Shown piece after piece: positions 1 through 8,311 of a DNA stretch of 10,702 nucleotides (the first letter of the stretch is position 1; every line of letters starts with the position of its first letter). Source of the DNA: CAZZBK01 sp964652155 (lineage in GTDB: Bacteria; Planctomycetota; Planctomycetia; Pirellulales; PNKZ01). The notes beneath the pieces are model-generated. The model was given only the letters and a program-made list of their open reading frames with translations. It did not search any database and had not been told where the DNA came from. The stretch covers positions 1-10,702 of the forward strand of contig CAZZBK010000170.1 of the NCBI GenBank assembly GCA_964652155.1, given 5' to 3'. Both the position numbers and the translations under genes were made by a program.

Positions 1-2744
1 TCGAAAGGGGCTTTGGCTAGGGGCGGCCCTAGCGATGCCCCAATCGGGGTCAAGCGAGCGGCATGCACAACGTACGGCCCTTGAAACCCGACGAACAATT
101 GATCCTTGCGTGGTACATCCCACATGGCGTGCGTCGATAGCTGACGCGCTTGACCCTTCCACTCAAAAACCATAGATGCGTCGCACAGCACGGTCACACC
201 GTCGTTGCGCACCCGAATAACCAAGTCGTGCTTGGAACCGAGAGCGATTCGTTCCCCAGGCCGATAGGTGCCGTTTTCTTTGGCACTTTTGCCATCGACC
301 ATTTCGAGACCCGACGCGGGCGGACTGCTAAAACCGTCGATCACCACCGAACCTTGCTTGCCTTGCCAGACAAACCCGATCATGAGCGCCTTGCCACCGG
401 CCACGGTCCGTGCGACAGAATAGTTCAGGTCATACTCGGCCGGGATGGCTGCGGTGGGAAGATAAATCCGCGCCTGGGCGACTTGGTCTGTTTGTTTCAA
501 ACCGCCTACGAGCGTGAATTTTCCGACCACTGCATCGCGATTAACATCGACACCTGCGAGCAGATCGATCACGGTCGCTGTTGGCGGGGGATTCGTATCC
601 AGCGGACCGGTTGAACGCGTCGCCTCACGAACGCGGAAATTGCGATACTCGCTGCGCGACGTGTGCGGAAACAGACAGATCGAGCCCGAGGTGCGCTTCA
701 CCCCGGCGTGCGTCGGATGGGCCACGGCCAGCGCCTGGCGGGTTGTTTTGACAACGCTTGTGCCGTTGAGTTCCACTTCGAGTTCATCGCCCAGTGACCG
801 AGCGACCACCCGATTCCATTCGGGCCACTTTTTATAAAATCCCTGCCGAGCGGCGACCAGTTTATAGAGCGCACCGCAACGTTGATCGAGCCCGATGGTC
901 GAATAGCCCGCGTCGTCGAGCAATTGCACTTCGAGACCGTTGAGGGCGGGATCACCTTCGCCGCTGTAGCAAATCCCCAGGCCGCTGTTGCCTTTGTCTC
1001 GCAGTCGGAATTCGAGCTCGACTTCAAAGTCGCGATAGGTGCCCGGGGCCGAGACCGTGCCCTTTTGTCCGTCATTGACGAGCACGCCGTTCTCGACCGT
1101 GAGCTTGTTCGTTTCACCGGTCCAGCCGTTGAGCGAGCTGCCGTCGAAGAGCGTTTTCCAATCGGCGAACGTCCACGCGGCGTTGAGGGCAGGGGAAGGC
1201 GATGTGGGCGAAGCAGTTTTAGGTGAAACGGTCGGCGGAGTCGATGTCTTGGCACTTTGTGTGGTCGGGACAGCACTCTTCATCGGTGTGGCGGTTGGTG
1301 GTGTTGCCGCTTTGGCGGGCGTGTTGTTCTGCACCGTGACCGTGCCCCCGTCGGGCACTTTGACGCGCGCGACCTCGTTGCCGTCTTTGTCACGGATGAT
1401 GACCCACACGCCCAGCAGCATCAACAGCAGCGCCCCCGCCGCACCGGCCGCGATCAGCTTCACCGGCGGTTTCTGGCCCCCGCCCGCTTTCCGCTTTTCG
1501 CCTTCCGCTTTGGTCGCGGCTTTCTGAGGAGCGACGATCTCGCTCTTCGGATCGGTTTCGACTTCGGCACCGGCGTGGACCATCGTCTGCTCGGTCTTCG
1601 CTGAGGTCTGCACACTGGGCTGGGCTGCCTGAGTCGCCGTTCCCTTAGGCGAATTGAGTGTCTGGAGAAAGCTCGTCAAATTCGAATCGCTGGAACTCGT
1701 AAACGAGGCCGTCGCGCCCGGGTTGCGAAACGCTTCCAACTCGGCAACGAGTTGCGCGGCTTGCTGATAGCGGTCCTCTGGCTTCTTGGCCAGCATCTTC
1801 TGGAAGATGCGGTCGATCTCGGCGGGGCAGTCGGCGCGTTGGGCGAGCAACGACGGCACGGGTCGACCCACGTGAGCCAGAATCTTCTCGACCGCCGTCG
1901 CCCCTTCGTAGACGTTGCCCCCCGTCAACAGTCGATAGAGCGAACAGCCCAGGCTGTAAATATCGCTGCGGGCGTCGGCGTTGTGCGTATTGGTCGCCTG
2001 CTCGGGCGACATGTAGTCAACCGTGCCCATCACGGTGCCGGTGTTGGTGAGCTGATGATCGGCAGCGGCCTCGGTCGTCGAGTCGATGCGGGCCAAGCCC
2101 ATGTCGAGAATCTTCACCACGCCTTCGCTATCGAGCAACAAGTTGGCAGGCTTGATATCGCGATGGACAACCCCCTTGCCGTGGGCAAAGGCCAAGCCGC
2201 GAGCCGCCTGCACGATGCAGTCGATGGCTTCGTTGACCGGCAACGGGCCGCGCTCTTTGACAATGGCCGACAGATCACGGCCATCGACATGCTCCATCAC
2301 CAAGTAATGAACGCCGCGTTGCACGCCGGCGTCGAACGTCTGCACGATGTTGGGATGACTGAGCTTGGCGGCCGCTTTGACCTCGCGTTCAAACCGCTTG
2401 ACCGTCGCTTCGTCCTTGGTGAGCGACGCTGGGAGCAACTTGATCGCGGCGAGGCGATCCATGCGACGATGGTGCGCCTTGAAGACCTGTCCCATCCCGC
2501 CGGCACCGATCTTGCTGAGCAACACGTAGTCGCCAAAGACCAGCGGCGTGTTGCTGAGCGAGAGGAGTTCCTTGGCTTGGAACTCGTTGAGTCGCTCCCG
2601 CTTGAGCAACACGGTCGAGAACGACTCACCGTCCTTGGGACGCTCGGTGACGGGCAGTTCAGCCCACAGGGCGCGAAGCTCTTCGGCCGTCATCAAACCT
2701 GATGCGACGACCGCTTTCCCGAATTGTTCGGCGGTGAGTGCCAC
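1..2744 (-). CDS. Transmembrane Ser/Thr protein kinase with extracytoplasmic DUF1080-like domain (3' end cut by window)
   Basis: Open for 914 codons and still open at the window edge, so the C-terminus is missing. The GTG at 2742-2744 is the first start codon after an in-frame TGA nine codons upstream; there is no clear Shine-Dalgarno. A short N-terminal region (about 1-70) precedes a kinase domain (about 72-340). Its motifs are the glycine loop IGAGGMGQVF (79-88), the ATP-binding lysine in AAIK (K102), the catalytic loop HRDIKPANLL (194-203, D196), DMG in place of DFG (214-216) and SPE in place of APE (246-248). A low-complexity linker leads to one membrane helix at about 429-450. Outside lies a DUF1080 (family-16-like jelly-roll) domain at about 526-708 with LFDGSSLNGW, GNSGLGICY, LEVQLLDD, EWN and YRNFRV. 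A second beta-rich module follows (about 724-902), resembling C-terminal modules I know from planctomycete kinases. The likely role is envelope sensing with cytoplasmic Ser/Thr phosphorylation. The ligand and targets are unknown. Confidence 0.93.
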   Translation of the reverse strand, partial: MALTAEQFGKAVVASGLMTAEELRALWAELPVTERPKDGESFSTVLLKRERLNEFQAKELLSLSNTPLVFGDYVLLSKIGAGGMGQVFKAHHRRMDRLAAIKLLPASLTKDEATVKRFEREVKAAAKLSHPNIVQTFDAGVQRGVHYLVMEHVDGRDLSAIVKERGPLPVNEAIDCIVQAARGLAFAHGKGVVHRDIKPANLLLDSEGVVKILDMGLARIDSTTEAAADHQLTNTGTVMGTVDYMSPEQATNTHNADARSDIYSLGCSLYRLLTGGNVYEGATAVEKILAHVGRPVPSLLAQRADCPAEIDRIFQKMLAKKPEDRYQQAAQLVAELEAFRNPGATASFTSSSDSNLTSFLQTLNSPKGTATQAAQPSVQTSAKTEQTMVHAGAEVETDPKSEIVAPQKAATKAEGEKRKAGGGQKPPVKLIAAGAAGALLLMLLGVWVIIRDKDGNEVARVKVPDGGTVTVQNNTPAKAATPPTATPMKSAVPTTQSAKTSTPPTVSPKTASPTSPSPALNAAWTFADWKTLFDGSSLNGWTGETNKLTVENGVLVNDGQKGTVSAPGTYRDFEVELEFRLRDKGNSGLGICYSGEGDPALNGLEVQLLDDAGYSTIGLDQRCGALYKLVAARQGFYKKWPEWNRVVARSLGDELEVELNGTSVVKTTRQALAVAHPTHAGVKRTSGSICLFPHTSRSEYRNFRVREATRSTGPLDTNPPPTATVIDLLAGVDVNRDAVVGKFTLVGGLKQTDQVAQARIYLPTAAIPAEYDLNYSVARTVAGGKALMIGFVWQGKQGSVVIDGFSSPPASGLEMVDGKSAKENGTYRPGERIALGSKHDLVIRVRNDGVTVLCDASMVFEWKGQARQLSTHAMWDVPRKDQLFVGFQGPYVVHAARLTPIGASLGPPLAKAPF

Positions 2745-2785
2745 GACGCGGTCCGGGGGTTCGGGACAGAGTCATTGAAACACCC

Positions 2786-2814
2786 ATCATAGTCGGGGGG
2801 AGGCTAAGCGTAAA
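2786..2814 (-). promoter_or_regulatory. Candidate sigma70-type promoter of the kinase gene
   Basis: Read on the minus strand, a TTTACG box (2809-2814, 4 of 6 to TTGACA) is followed after exactly 17 bases by TATGAT (2786-2791, 5 of 6 to TATAAT). It lies in the 109-bp gap between the upstream gene's stop and the kinase GTG. It would start RNA near 2779, giving a leader of about 35 bases. It suggests the kinase can be transcribed independently of the gene before it. The assignment is by consensus match only. Confidence 0.5.
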
Positions 2815-2817
2815 TCA

Positions 2818-2830
2818 TCGGGTTGCCCGA
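2818..2830 (-). terminator. Weak stem-loop after the thioredoxin/CAP-like gene
   Basis: A 5-bp perfect stem (TCGGG/CCCGA) with a 3-base loop lies 24 bases past the stop codon at 2854-2856. On the minus strand it is followed by TGATTTA, a poor U-tract. It might weakly attenuate transcription before the kinase promoter. The short stem makes this a low-confidence call. Confidence 0.22.
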
Positions 2831-2853
2831 AAACTCGCAGTCATCCCCTCGTT

Positions 2854-3750
2854 TCAGTGTCGATTGCCAAACAGTCCGGTGGCGTACCAAATACCGTTGC
2901 GCCCCAGGCGAATGTCGTAACCGAAGAACGGCTGCCGCGCGCGCACCGCGCCCCAATGCCCCGACGACTGCCGCCACGAGTGAACACAGTCGACCGCCGC
3001 GTCGAGCAGCGTCTCGCGCGGCCAACTCTCGGCCACGACCTCCTGGGCCAGCAGACCGCGCGGCAACTTAGCCGTGATGCGTTGAAAACGCGAGTCCCAA
3101 TTGTGGTGACCCTGCACCTGAATGCGCGCCTGATGATCGCTATGTTGACCTGCCTCGCCGCTCAGCTCCGGATGAACTTCTCCCTCGGTGCTTTGCGGCG
3201 CCTCGGGATGAATGCGCACGGCGAACACCATGGTCCGCTGGGTCAACGTGCCACTGGGCAGCGTAAGCAGCACGCTGACATGTGCGGGGTCGAATCGATA
3301 ATACTTCCCTTGCACAAATGGCAACACACTAACCACTTGCCGAAAATGCTCTTCATCTCGATTCACCAAATCGATGACCGCGAGCCCTTCGTGTCCGTGC
3401 AGTTCGGCGAACGCCTCGTGATCGATGAGCCGCGTCGCCGCATCATCGAGCTGGATTTTGTCGTGAACCGAGAGGCGGCACAGCTCGAACGACTTCAACC
3501 GCTCAAGGACCTGTGGATCGGCTAGGCTTTGCGTCTCGAAGGCCGTGCGATACTCGGTCGGCTCGTCCTCGCGAAAGTACACGAGCAGCATCCGCCGCGC
3601 GAGCTTTGCGCGTTCGACCGCTTCGTCATAGCGGGTGTGCCATGTGAGCCCCTCGTCGGCTCCGACCGCGGGCGAGACAAGCAACGAACTCAGAAGCAAG
3701 GCCACGCTCAGCACACGTTGGGGCATCCCGTGTTTCCGGGGGCAGATCAT
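2854..3750 (-). CDS. Secreted protein with thioredoxin-like (no CXXC) and CAP-like regions
   Basis: This codes for 298 aa from the ATG at 3748-3750, chosen because AGGA sits 9 bases upstream. An ATG 24 bases further in (3724-3726) is a fair alternative, and the frame stays open upstream to 3837. Residues about 10-31 form a signal peptide (hydrophobic LSVALLLSSLL, then VGADEG). Residues about 37-150 resemble a thioredoxin fold (YDEAVERAKLARRMLLVYFRED), but the active-site position reads REDEPTEY, with no cysteine pair. The mature protein has only two cysteines, C91 and C255. Residues about 190-296 resemble a CAP/SCP domain: a histidine-rich stretch (GHHNW, 214-218), QEVVAESW (236-243), then WRQSSGHWGAV (259-269) and GYDI..GRNGIWYATGLF (278-294). 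I recall this architecture from planctomycetes but know no proven function. It was probably a redox fold that lost its catalytic site and now acts in the periplasm. It lies 109 bp upstream of the kinase on the same strand and is divergent from the 635-aa gene. Confidence 0.83.
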   Translation of the reverse strand: MICPRKHGMPQRVLSVALLLSSLLVSPAVGADEGLTWHTRYDEAVERAKLARRMLLVYFREDEPTEYRTAFETQSLADPQVLERLKSFELCRLSVHDKIQLDDAATRLIDHEAFAELHGHEGLAVIDLVNRDEEHFRQVVSVLPFVQGKYYRFDPAHVSVLLTLPSGTLTQRTMVFAVRIHPEAPQSTEGEVHPELSGEAGQHSDHQARIQVQGHHNWDSRFQRITAKLPRGLLAQEVVAESWPRETLLDAAVDCVHSWRQSSGHWGAVRARQPFFGYDIRLGRNGIWYATGLFGNRH

Positions 3751-3833
3751 CGGCAGGTGTCCTGAAAATCGAGGCGAACGGAGCAGAAATAAGTGGGTGG
3801 GGTCGCGGAGCAGGCGGGTGGAGGCAAAGGTGA

Positions 3834-3861
3834 GCAACTCGTTCGATCACGAACTTGTTGC
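3834..3861. repeat. 28-bp interrupted palindrome in divergent intergenic region (box 1)
   Basis: The arms are GCAAC-TC-GTTCG and CGAAC-TT-GTTGC around an ATCA centre. Ten of twelve arm positions pair, with one symmetric 2-base mismatch. It lies 84 bp upstream of the chosen start of the thioredoxin/CAP-like gene and about 90 bp before the candidate promoter of the 635-aa gene. The core 14-mer GTTCGATCACGAAC (3841-3854) recurs nearly unchanged at 3872-3885. It could be an operator or an RNA hairpin. Confidence 0.55.
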
Positions 3862-3870
3862 CCTGCGGCG

Positions 3871-3886
3871 GGTTCGATCCAGAACC
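3871..3886. repeat. Second copy of the palindromic box (box 2)
   Basis: GGTTC and GAACC flank a GATCCA centre. The inner 14-mer GTTCGATCCAGAAC (3872-3885) matches box 1 at 12 of 14 positions, and the mismatches fall only in the centre. The copies are 31 bp apart, close to three helical turns, so a dimeric regulator bound at both would sit on the same face of the DNA. No regulator gene is visible in the window. Confidence 0.45.
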
Positions 3887-3888
3887 GT

Positions 3889-3910
3889 CGATCCGCTCGC
3901 TTGCGGGTCG
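3889..3910. repeat. Intergenic stem-loop
   Basis: An 8-bp stem (CGATCCGC with GCGGGTCG, one G-U pair on the plus strand) encloses a 6-base loop, TCGCTT. It directly follows box 2, so 3834-3910 holds three stem-loops in a row. On the plus strand only GTTTATC comes after it, too weak a T-run for an intrinsic terminator. It may be part of a structured leader or a small RNA; nothing else supports either. Confidence 0.4.
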
Positions 3911-3951
3911 TTTATCGCCGGGGCATTTCCAGCCGCAAAAAAGAACTTCCG

Positions 3952-3980
3952 TTGACTTTTATGACTCGGCGGACTCTAAC
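3952..3980 (+). promoter_or_regulatory. Candidate promoter of the 635-aa secreted protein gene
   Basis: TTGACT (3952-3957, 5 of 6 to the -35 consensus) is followed after 17 bases by TCTAAC (3975-3980, 4 of 6 to the -10 consensus). An A-rich run (AAAAAAGAA, about 3937-3945) just before the -35 resembles an UP element. Transcription would start near 3987 and leave a leader of about 160 bases before the ATG at 4145. The weak -10 limits confidence. Confidence 0.38.
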
Positions 3981-4071
3981 GGGTGGTAAATCAGGGTTTT
4001 ACAGGTGGGTTGGACAAAATCAGTTATCCGGTCCCACTACGTCCCACACAGCCCAACTTGGCCAAATCCGA

Positions 4072-4086
4072 CTGCCTCGGAGGCAG
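4072..4086. repeat. Palindrome in the leader of the 635-aa gene
   Basis: CTGCCTCGGAGGCAG is a perfect 7-bp inverted repeat around one central G, 58 bases before the ATG. The short palindrome TTGGCCAA (4058-4065) lies just upstream. With a one-base centre it suits a protein-bound DNA site better than an RNA hairpin. The rest of the leader (3981-4144) shows only short pairings and no riboswitch class I can recognise. Confidence 0.35.
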
Positions 4087-4144
4087 CCAGACTATCTATA
4101 TGGCGACTCGCGGTGGAGTTTATCGATTGCGAAAGGGATTGCGT

Positions 4145-6052
4145 ATGCGGTACCAAGGAAATCTGATCCTAGCGGCCACGCTCGCGCTCTGCACCCACCC
4201 GGCTGGATATATCCAGCACCCCCAATGCCTCGCCGCCGAGGCCCAACCCACCCCCTGGGCCCAACTATCGGCTAAGGCCAAATCGCAGTTTCAACCCATT
4301 ACCGATCAACACGTTAACGATGCCCGCAACACCCTCCAAAAGGTCGTCCGTCGACTCGACGCCTACCTGGCCGAGAACGGCGACAATGGCGATGCTTGGC
4401 GCAAATACTTGGGCTGGGAGATGCTCCAGCAGCAGCTCGACCCCAAGAGTGAACTCAACGTGGTCGGGCTCGAAGAGGTCAACCGTCGCTTTACCGGCGG
4501 CTACAGCGGCTTGGAACTCCGATGGTTCCGCGACGTCGTCGAGCCGCTGCGCCGTTATACCGATCTGCTTGAGGCGCGGTCGAATACCGAGCTGAAAGCG
4601 CAATACGAAGCGCAACTCGATGTGATCGCGACGACAGCCCTGACGGTCGAAAAACAGCCGACCGTGGCCGACGTGGCCAAGCTCTCCGAGGCGGTCGGTT
4701 TCTTGCGCACACTCGGCACTGCCCCGCAAGTGGTCGAGGCGGTCGAACAGCGATTCTCGCAGCCGAACTTTTTCTTTCAGACCTCGGCCCTTTTCCTGCG
4801 CTCGGGCATCGAACGCGATCTGAACGATGAACTCGAAATCTGCGAGTGCCAAGGAAAGACCTTTGTGAGCGGCAAGGGAACCACTACCGGCAAGCTGTCG
4901 TTGAATCTGATCCCCAGCCCCAACCAGGGCTTGTTTGAAACGGTGCTCGACGGCGTCACGCATACCCAAGCGACGGCGGTCAAGCAGCCGGCAATCGTCT
5001 GCACGGTTGGCCGCACCTCGCTCTGGGGCCGCAAGACGCTGCAAGTCAACAGCGAGGCGGTCAGCACCGCCGACGCCGAGGCGACGGCCGACACCGACTT
5101 GCAAGTCACCGGCATCGGCTCGACCAAGGGCGGGCCGGTCGGCCGCATCGTGCTCCGCGTCGCGCCCAAGGCGGTCGCCAAAGAACTCCCCAAGAGTCGC
5201 GCCCAGGCCAACTTCAAAGCGCAGCGCATGCTGAAAAGTCGGCTCGACAGCGAGGCGGGCAAGACGGTCGCCGAGGCCAACACGAACTATCAAAACAAGC
5301 TCCGCTTGCCACTCACGCGGTTCCATGCCTTTCCGCGGCTGTTCAACTGGCACACCACGCACGACAACGTCGCGCTGACGCTGGGACACGACCTGCGTAA
5401 CCGGCTCTCGGCGCCCAGTGCTCCGCCCGAGCTGAGCGGCACGCCCGACATGGCCCTGCGGCTGCACGAGTCGTTCATCAACAACTACACGCAGAGCATT
5501 CTCGGCGGCCGCAAGCTGCGACAAGAAGACGTCGAGTCGATGTTGGTGAACCAGTTTGGCGAAGTGCCCGAGAAAATGAAGCAAGACAAGGACGAGGAAG
5601 AGAAGGGCCCCTGGTCGGTGACCTTCCCGAACGAAAACCCAGTGACGATCCACGTCGACGACAACCTGTTGGTGTTCACGTTCCGCGGCAGCCGTTATAC
5701 CAGCGGCGATCGTTCGTTCGGCGCCATGAACGTCACGTCCCGCTACCAATTAGCCCACGACGGCCGGACGGTGCGCGCGACACGCCAGGGGGACCTGGAA
5801 GTCGTGCCGCCGAATTTCAAGCCGGGTCAAACGCTCAGCCCGCGCGACACGGTGCTGCGCAACTTGCTTCGTAAAAAGTTCACCAAGCTGTTCGACGAGC
5901 AAATCGTGCTCGACGCCATCAAGCTGCAAGGGGCATTCGAGAAGGCCGGGGCCCTGTACGCCACGCAGTGGAAAGCCGATAATGGCTGGGTGCTCGTCGG
6001 CTGGCAGCGTCAGCCTCAGCCGGCGACCGCCGCGGTCACGATCGCCCGTTGA
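4145..6052 (+). CDS. Secreted protein of unknown function, 635 aa
   Basis: The frame is open from 3983, but the ATG at 4145 is preferred: AAGGGA lies 6 bases before it and it begins a signal peptide (MRYQGNLILAATLALC, probable cleavage near CLAAEAQ, about residues 29-33). The mature part starts with a helical, charged region (about 45-220) and continues into beta-rich stretches. These include ICECQGKTFVSGKG, VGRTSLWGRKTLQVNS, WSVTFPNENPVTIHVDDNLLVFTFRGSRY and a C-terminal GWVLVGWQRQPQP. A lysine/glutamate-rich patch (KQDKDEEEKG) sits near residue 483. There are no membrane segments beyond the signal, no lipobox and no catalytic signature I recognise. It is probably a periplasmic or outer-envelope protein, and I do not assign a function. 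It leads a likely two-gene operon with the 158-aa gene 60 bp downstream. A weak TCGGC/GCCGA hairpin with a TTTT run (6053-6090) in that gap might partly terminate. Confidence 0.88.
   Translation: MRYQGNLILAATLALCTHPAGYIQHPQCLAAEAQPTPWAQLSAKAKSQFQPITDQHVNDARNTLQKVVRRLDAYLAENGDNGDAWRKYLGWEMLQQQLDPKSELNVVGLEEVNRRFTGGYSGLELRWFRDVVEPLRRYTDLLEARSNTELKAQYEAQLDVIATTALTVEKQPTVADVAKLSEAVGFLRTLGTAPQVVEAVEQRFSQPNFFFQTSALFLRSGIERDLNDELEICECQGKTFVSGKGTTTGKLSLNLIPSPNQGLFETVLDGVTHTQATAVKQPAIVCTVGRTSLWGRKTLQVNSEAVSTADAEATADTDLQVTGIGSTKGGPVGRIVLRVAPKAVAKELPKSRAQANFKAQRMLKSRLDSEAGKTVAEANTNYQNKLRLPLTRFHAFPRLFNWHTTHDNVALTLGHDLRNRLSAPSAPPELSGTPDMALRLHESFINNYTQSILGGRKLRQEDVESMLVNQFGEVPEKMKQDKDEEEKGPWSVTFPNENPVTIHVDDNLLVFTFRGSRYTSGDRSFGAMNVTSRYQLAHDGRTVRATRQGDLEVVPPNFKPGQTLSPRDTVLRNLLRKKFTKLFDEQIVLDAIKLQGAFEKAGALYATQWKADNGWVLVGWQRQPQPATAAVTIAR
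4202..4217. repeat. Perfect 16-bp palindrome inside the signal-peptide coding region
   Basis: GCTGGATATATCCAGC reads identically on both strands, with no spacer. It lies 57 bases into the 635-aa gene and codes for part of the signal peptide region (AGYIQ). At this length chance is a weak but possible explanation. A regulator site shortly after the start, or an RNA cruciform affecting translation, are alternatives. Confidence 0.4.
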
Positions 6053-6112
6053 TCGGCGACTGCGCGGCGTTGCCCCCCAGGCCGACGTTTTGTAGAGCGC
6101 CAGAGGATTTCC

Positions 6113-6589
6113 ATGCCCTCCTGGGTTGATATCGAATTCGAGTGTCTGCCGTTGCGTTCGATTGGCCGGCTCGACGTGCCGCTGGACGCATCCCCAAAAT
6201 TCCGGCAAAAGTGCGAACGGATCAAGGCCGCGCTCGATCGTCACGGCTCGCACAACAGCTATTACTTGCACAATGCCCAGTGCAAGTTTTTTCTCACCAA
6301 CTCGACCGAGGTTGGCGCGCTTGAGTTCGCGTTCGAGGGGACGATTCTGACCGACGACCTCGATCAAAAGTCACTCGACGCCGTGCTCGACGTGCAGTTG
6401 CTGCGCGAAACGTGCGACTGGCTCACCGAGCCGGTCGTGGCCTGGTTCAAACAAACCGTCGCCCGCGCAGCACTCGTCGAGTTCGACCGCTACATCGCCG
6501 CCGGCGACTTAAAGAAAGCGATCGAGCGTCTCGAAAAGCTCCAGGCCGAGGTCGACCGACAGGGTGGCTACATGGGCATGTACTTGTAG
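6113..6589 (+). CDS. Conserved cytosolic protein of unknown function, 158 aa
   Basis: The ATG at 6113 has a strong Shine-Dalgarno, AGAGGA, 6 bases before it. The protein has no signal peptide or membrane helix, so it should be cytosolic. Residues 1-30 (MPSWVDIEF..., LDVPLDASPKF) look like a highly constrained N-terminus; I recall similar openings only in planctomycete proteins. A central alpha/beta region (about 31-100) includes HGSHNSYYLHNAQCKFFLTN and LEFAFEGTILTD. The C-terminal third is helical: WLTEPVVAWFKQTVARA, then a short amphipathic coiled-coil-like stretch at 132-149 (DLKKAIERLEKLQAEVDR), ending in GGYMGMYL. Its three cysteines (11, 34, 57) have no metal-site spacing, with a fourth at 101. 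It follows the 635-aa gene by 60 bp on the same strand and faces pckA tail to tail. Its function is unknown. Confidence 0.88.
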   Translation: MPSWVDIEFECLPLRSIGRLDVPLDASPKFRQKCERIKAALDRHGSHNSYYLHNAQCKFFLTNSTEVGALEFAFEGTILTDDLDQKSLDAVLDVQLLRETCDWLTEPVVAWFKQTVARAALVEFDRYIAAGDLKKAIERLEKLQAEVDRQGGYMGMYL

Positions 6590-6609
6590 AGACCGCGAAG
6601 CGCCGCGCT

Positions 6610-6613
<4 letters not shown>
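6586..6613. terminator. Hairpin holding both convergent stop codons; candidate bidirectional terminator
   Basis: GTAGAG (6586-6591) pairs with CTCTAC (6608-6613). After a 2-base bulge, CGCG (6594-6597) pairs with CGCG (6604-6607) around a 6-base loop. The outer stem contains the TAG of the 158-aa gene (6587-6589) on one arm and the TAG of pckA (6610-6612, minus strand) on the other. Neither side has a T-run, so it would not be a standard intrinsic terminator, but it could stop polymerase with help or protect both mRNA ends. Confidence 0.42.
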
Positions 6614-8193
<1,580 letters not shown>

Positions 8194-8237
8194 CGTCGCT
8201 TCTCCTCCACGTCGGGCCCCGATTGCTCGCACAGGCA

Positions 8238-8260
8238 AGCTCAGCGCGCAAGACTGAGCT
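8238..8260 (-). promoter_or_regulatory. Stem-loop in the likely pckA leader
   Basis: A perfect 7-bp stem (AGCTCAG, 8238-8244, with CTGAGCT, 8254-8260) encloses a 9-base loop. It ends 45 bases before the pckA start codon and about 30 bases before the ribosome binding site. If transcription begins upstream (a possible -10, TATTAT, lies at 8294-8299), this hairpin is in the 5' leader and could affect mRNA stability or translation. It does not cover the ribosome binding site. Confidence 0.35.
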
Positions 8261-8293
8261 GCTCCTCGGTCATTGTCCGAAAGCGCGTCCAAA

Positions 8294-8299
8294 ATAATA
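8294..8299 (-). promoter_or_regulatory. Possible -10 box for pckA
   Basis: On the minus strand this reads TATTAT, 5 of 6 to TATAAT, in an otherwise GC-rich gap. No -35-like hexamer lies at 16-18 bases, where the sequence is GC-rich. Such a promoter would depend on an activator or another sigma factor. The leader would be about 94 bases. Confidence 0.22.
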
Positions 8300-8311
8300 G
8301 GGGGCCCTGCT

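Noticed and set aside
1752..2702. 316-codon plus-strand open frame
   Set aside because: It is antisense to the kinase domain, whose motifs are unmistakable on the minus strand.
3751..3837. Upstream extension of the thioredoxin/CAP-like gene to 3837
   Set aside because: The extra 29 residues lack signal-peptide character and precede a good signal peptide, and the ATG at 3750 has an AGGA at proper spacing.
3866..3890. tRNA-like T-arm (GGTTCGATCC)
   Set aside because: The flanking bases do not form a T-stem with a 7-base loop or the acceptor, D and anticodon arms. The sequence is better explained as a copy of the palindromic box.
4265..5749. 494-codon minus-strand open frame opposite the 635-aa gene
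   Set aside because: It is compositionally a shadow of the plus-strand gene, with no recognisable domain. The plus-strand frame has a signal peptide and ribosome binding site.
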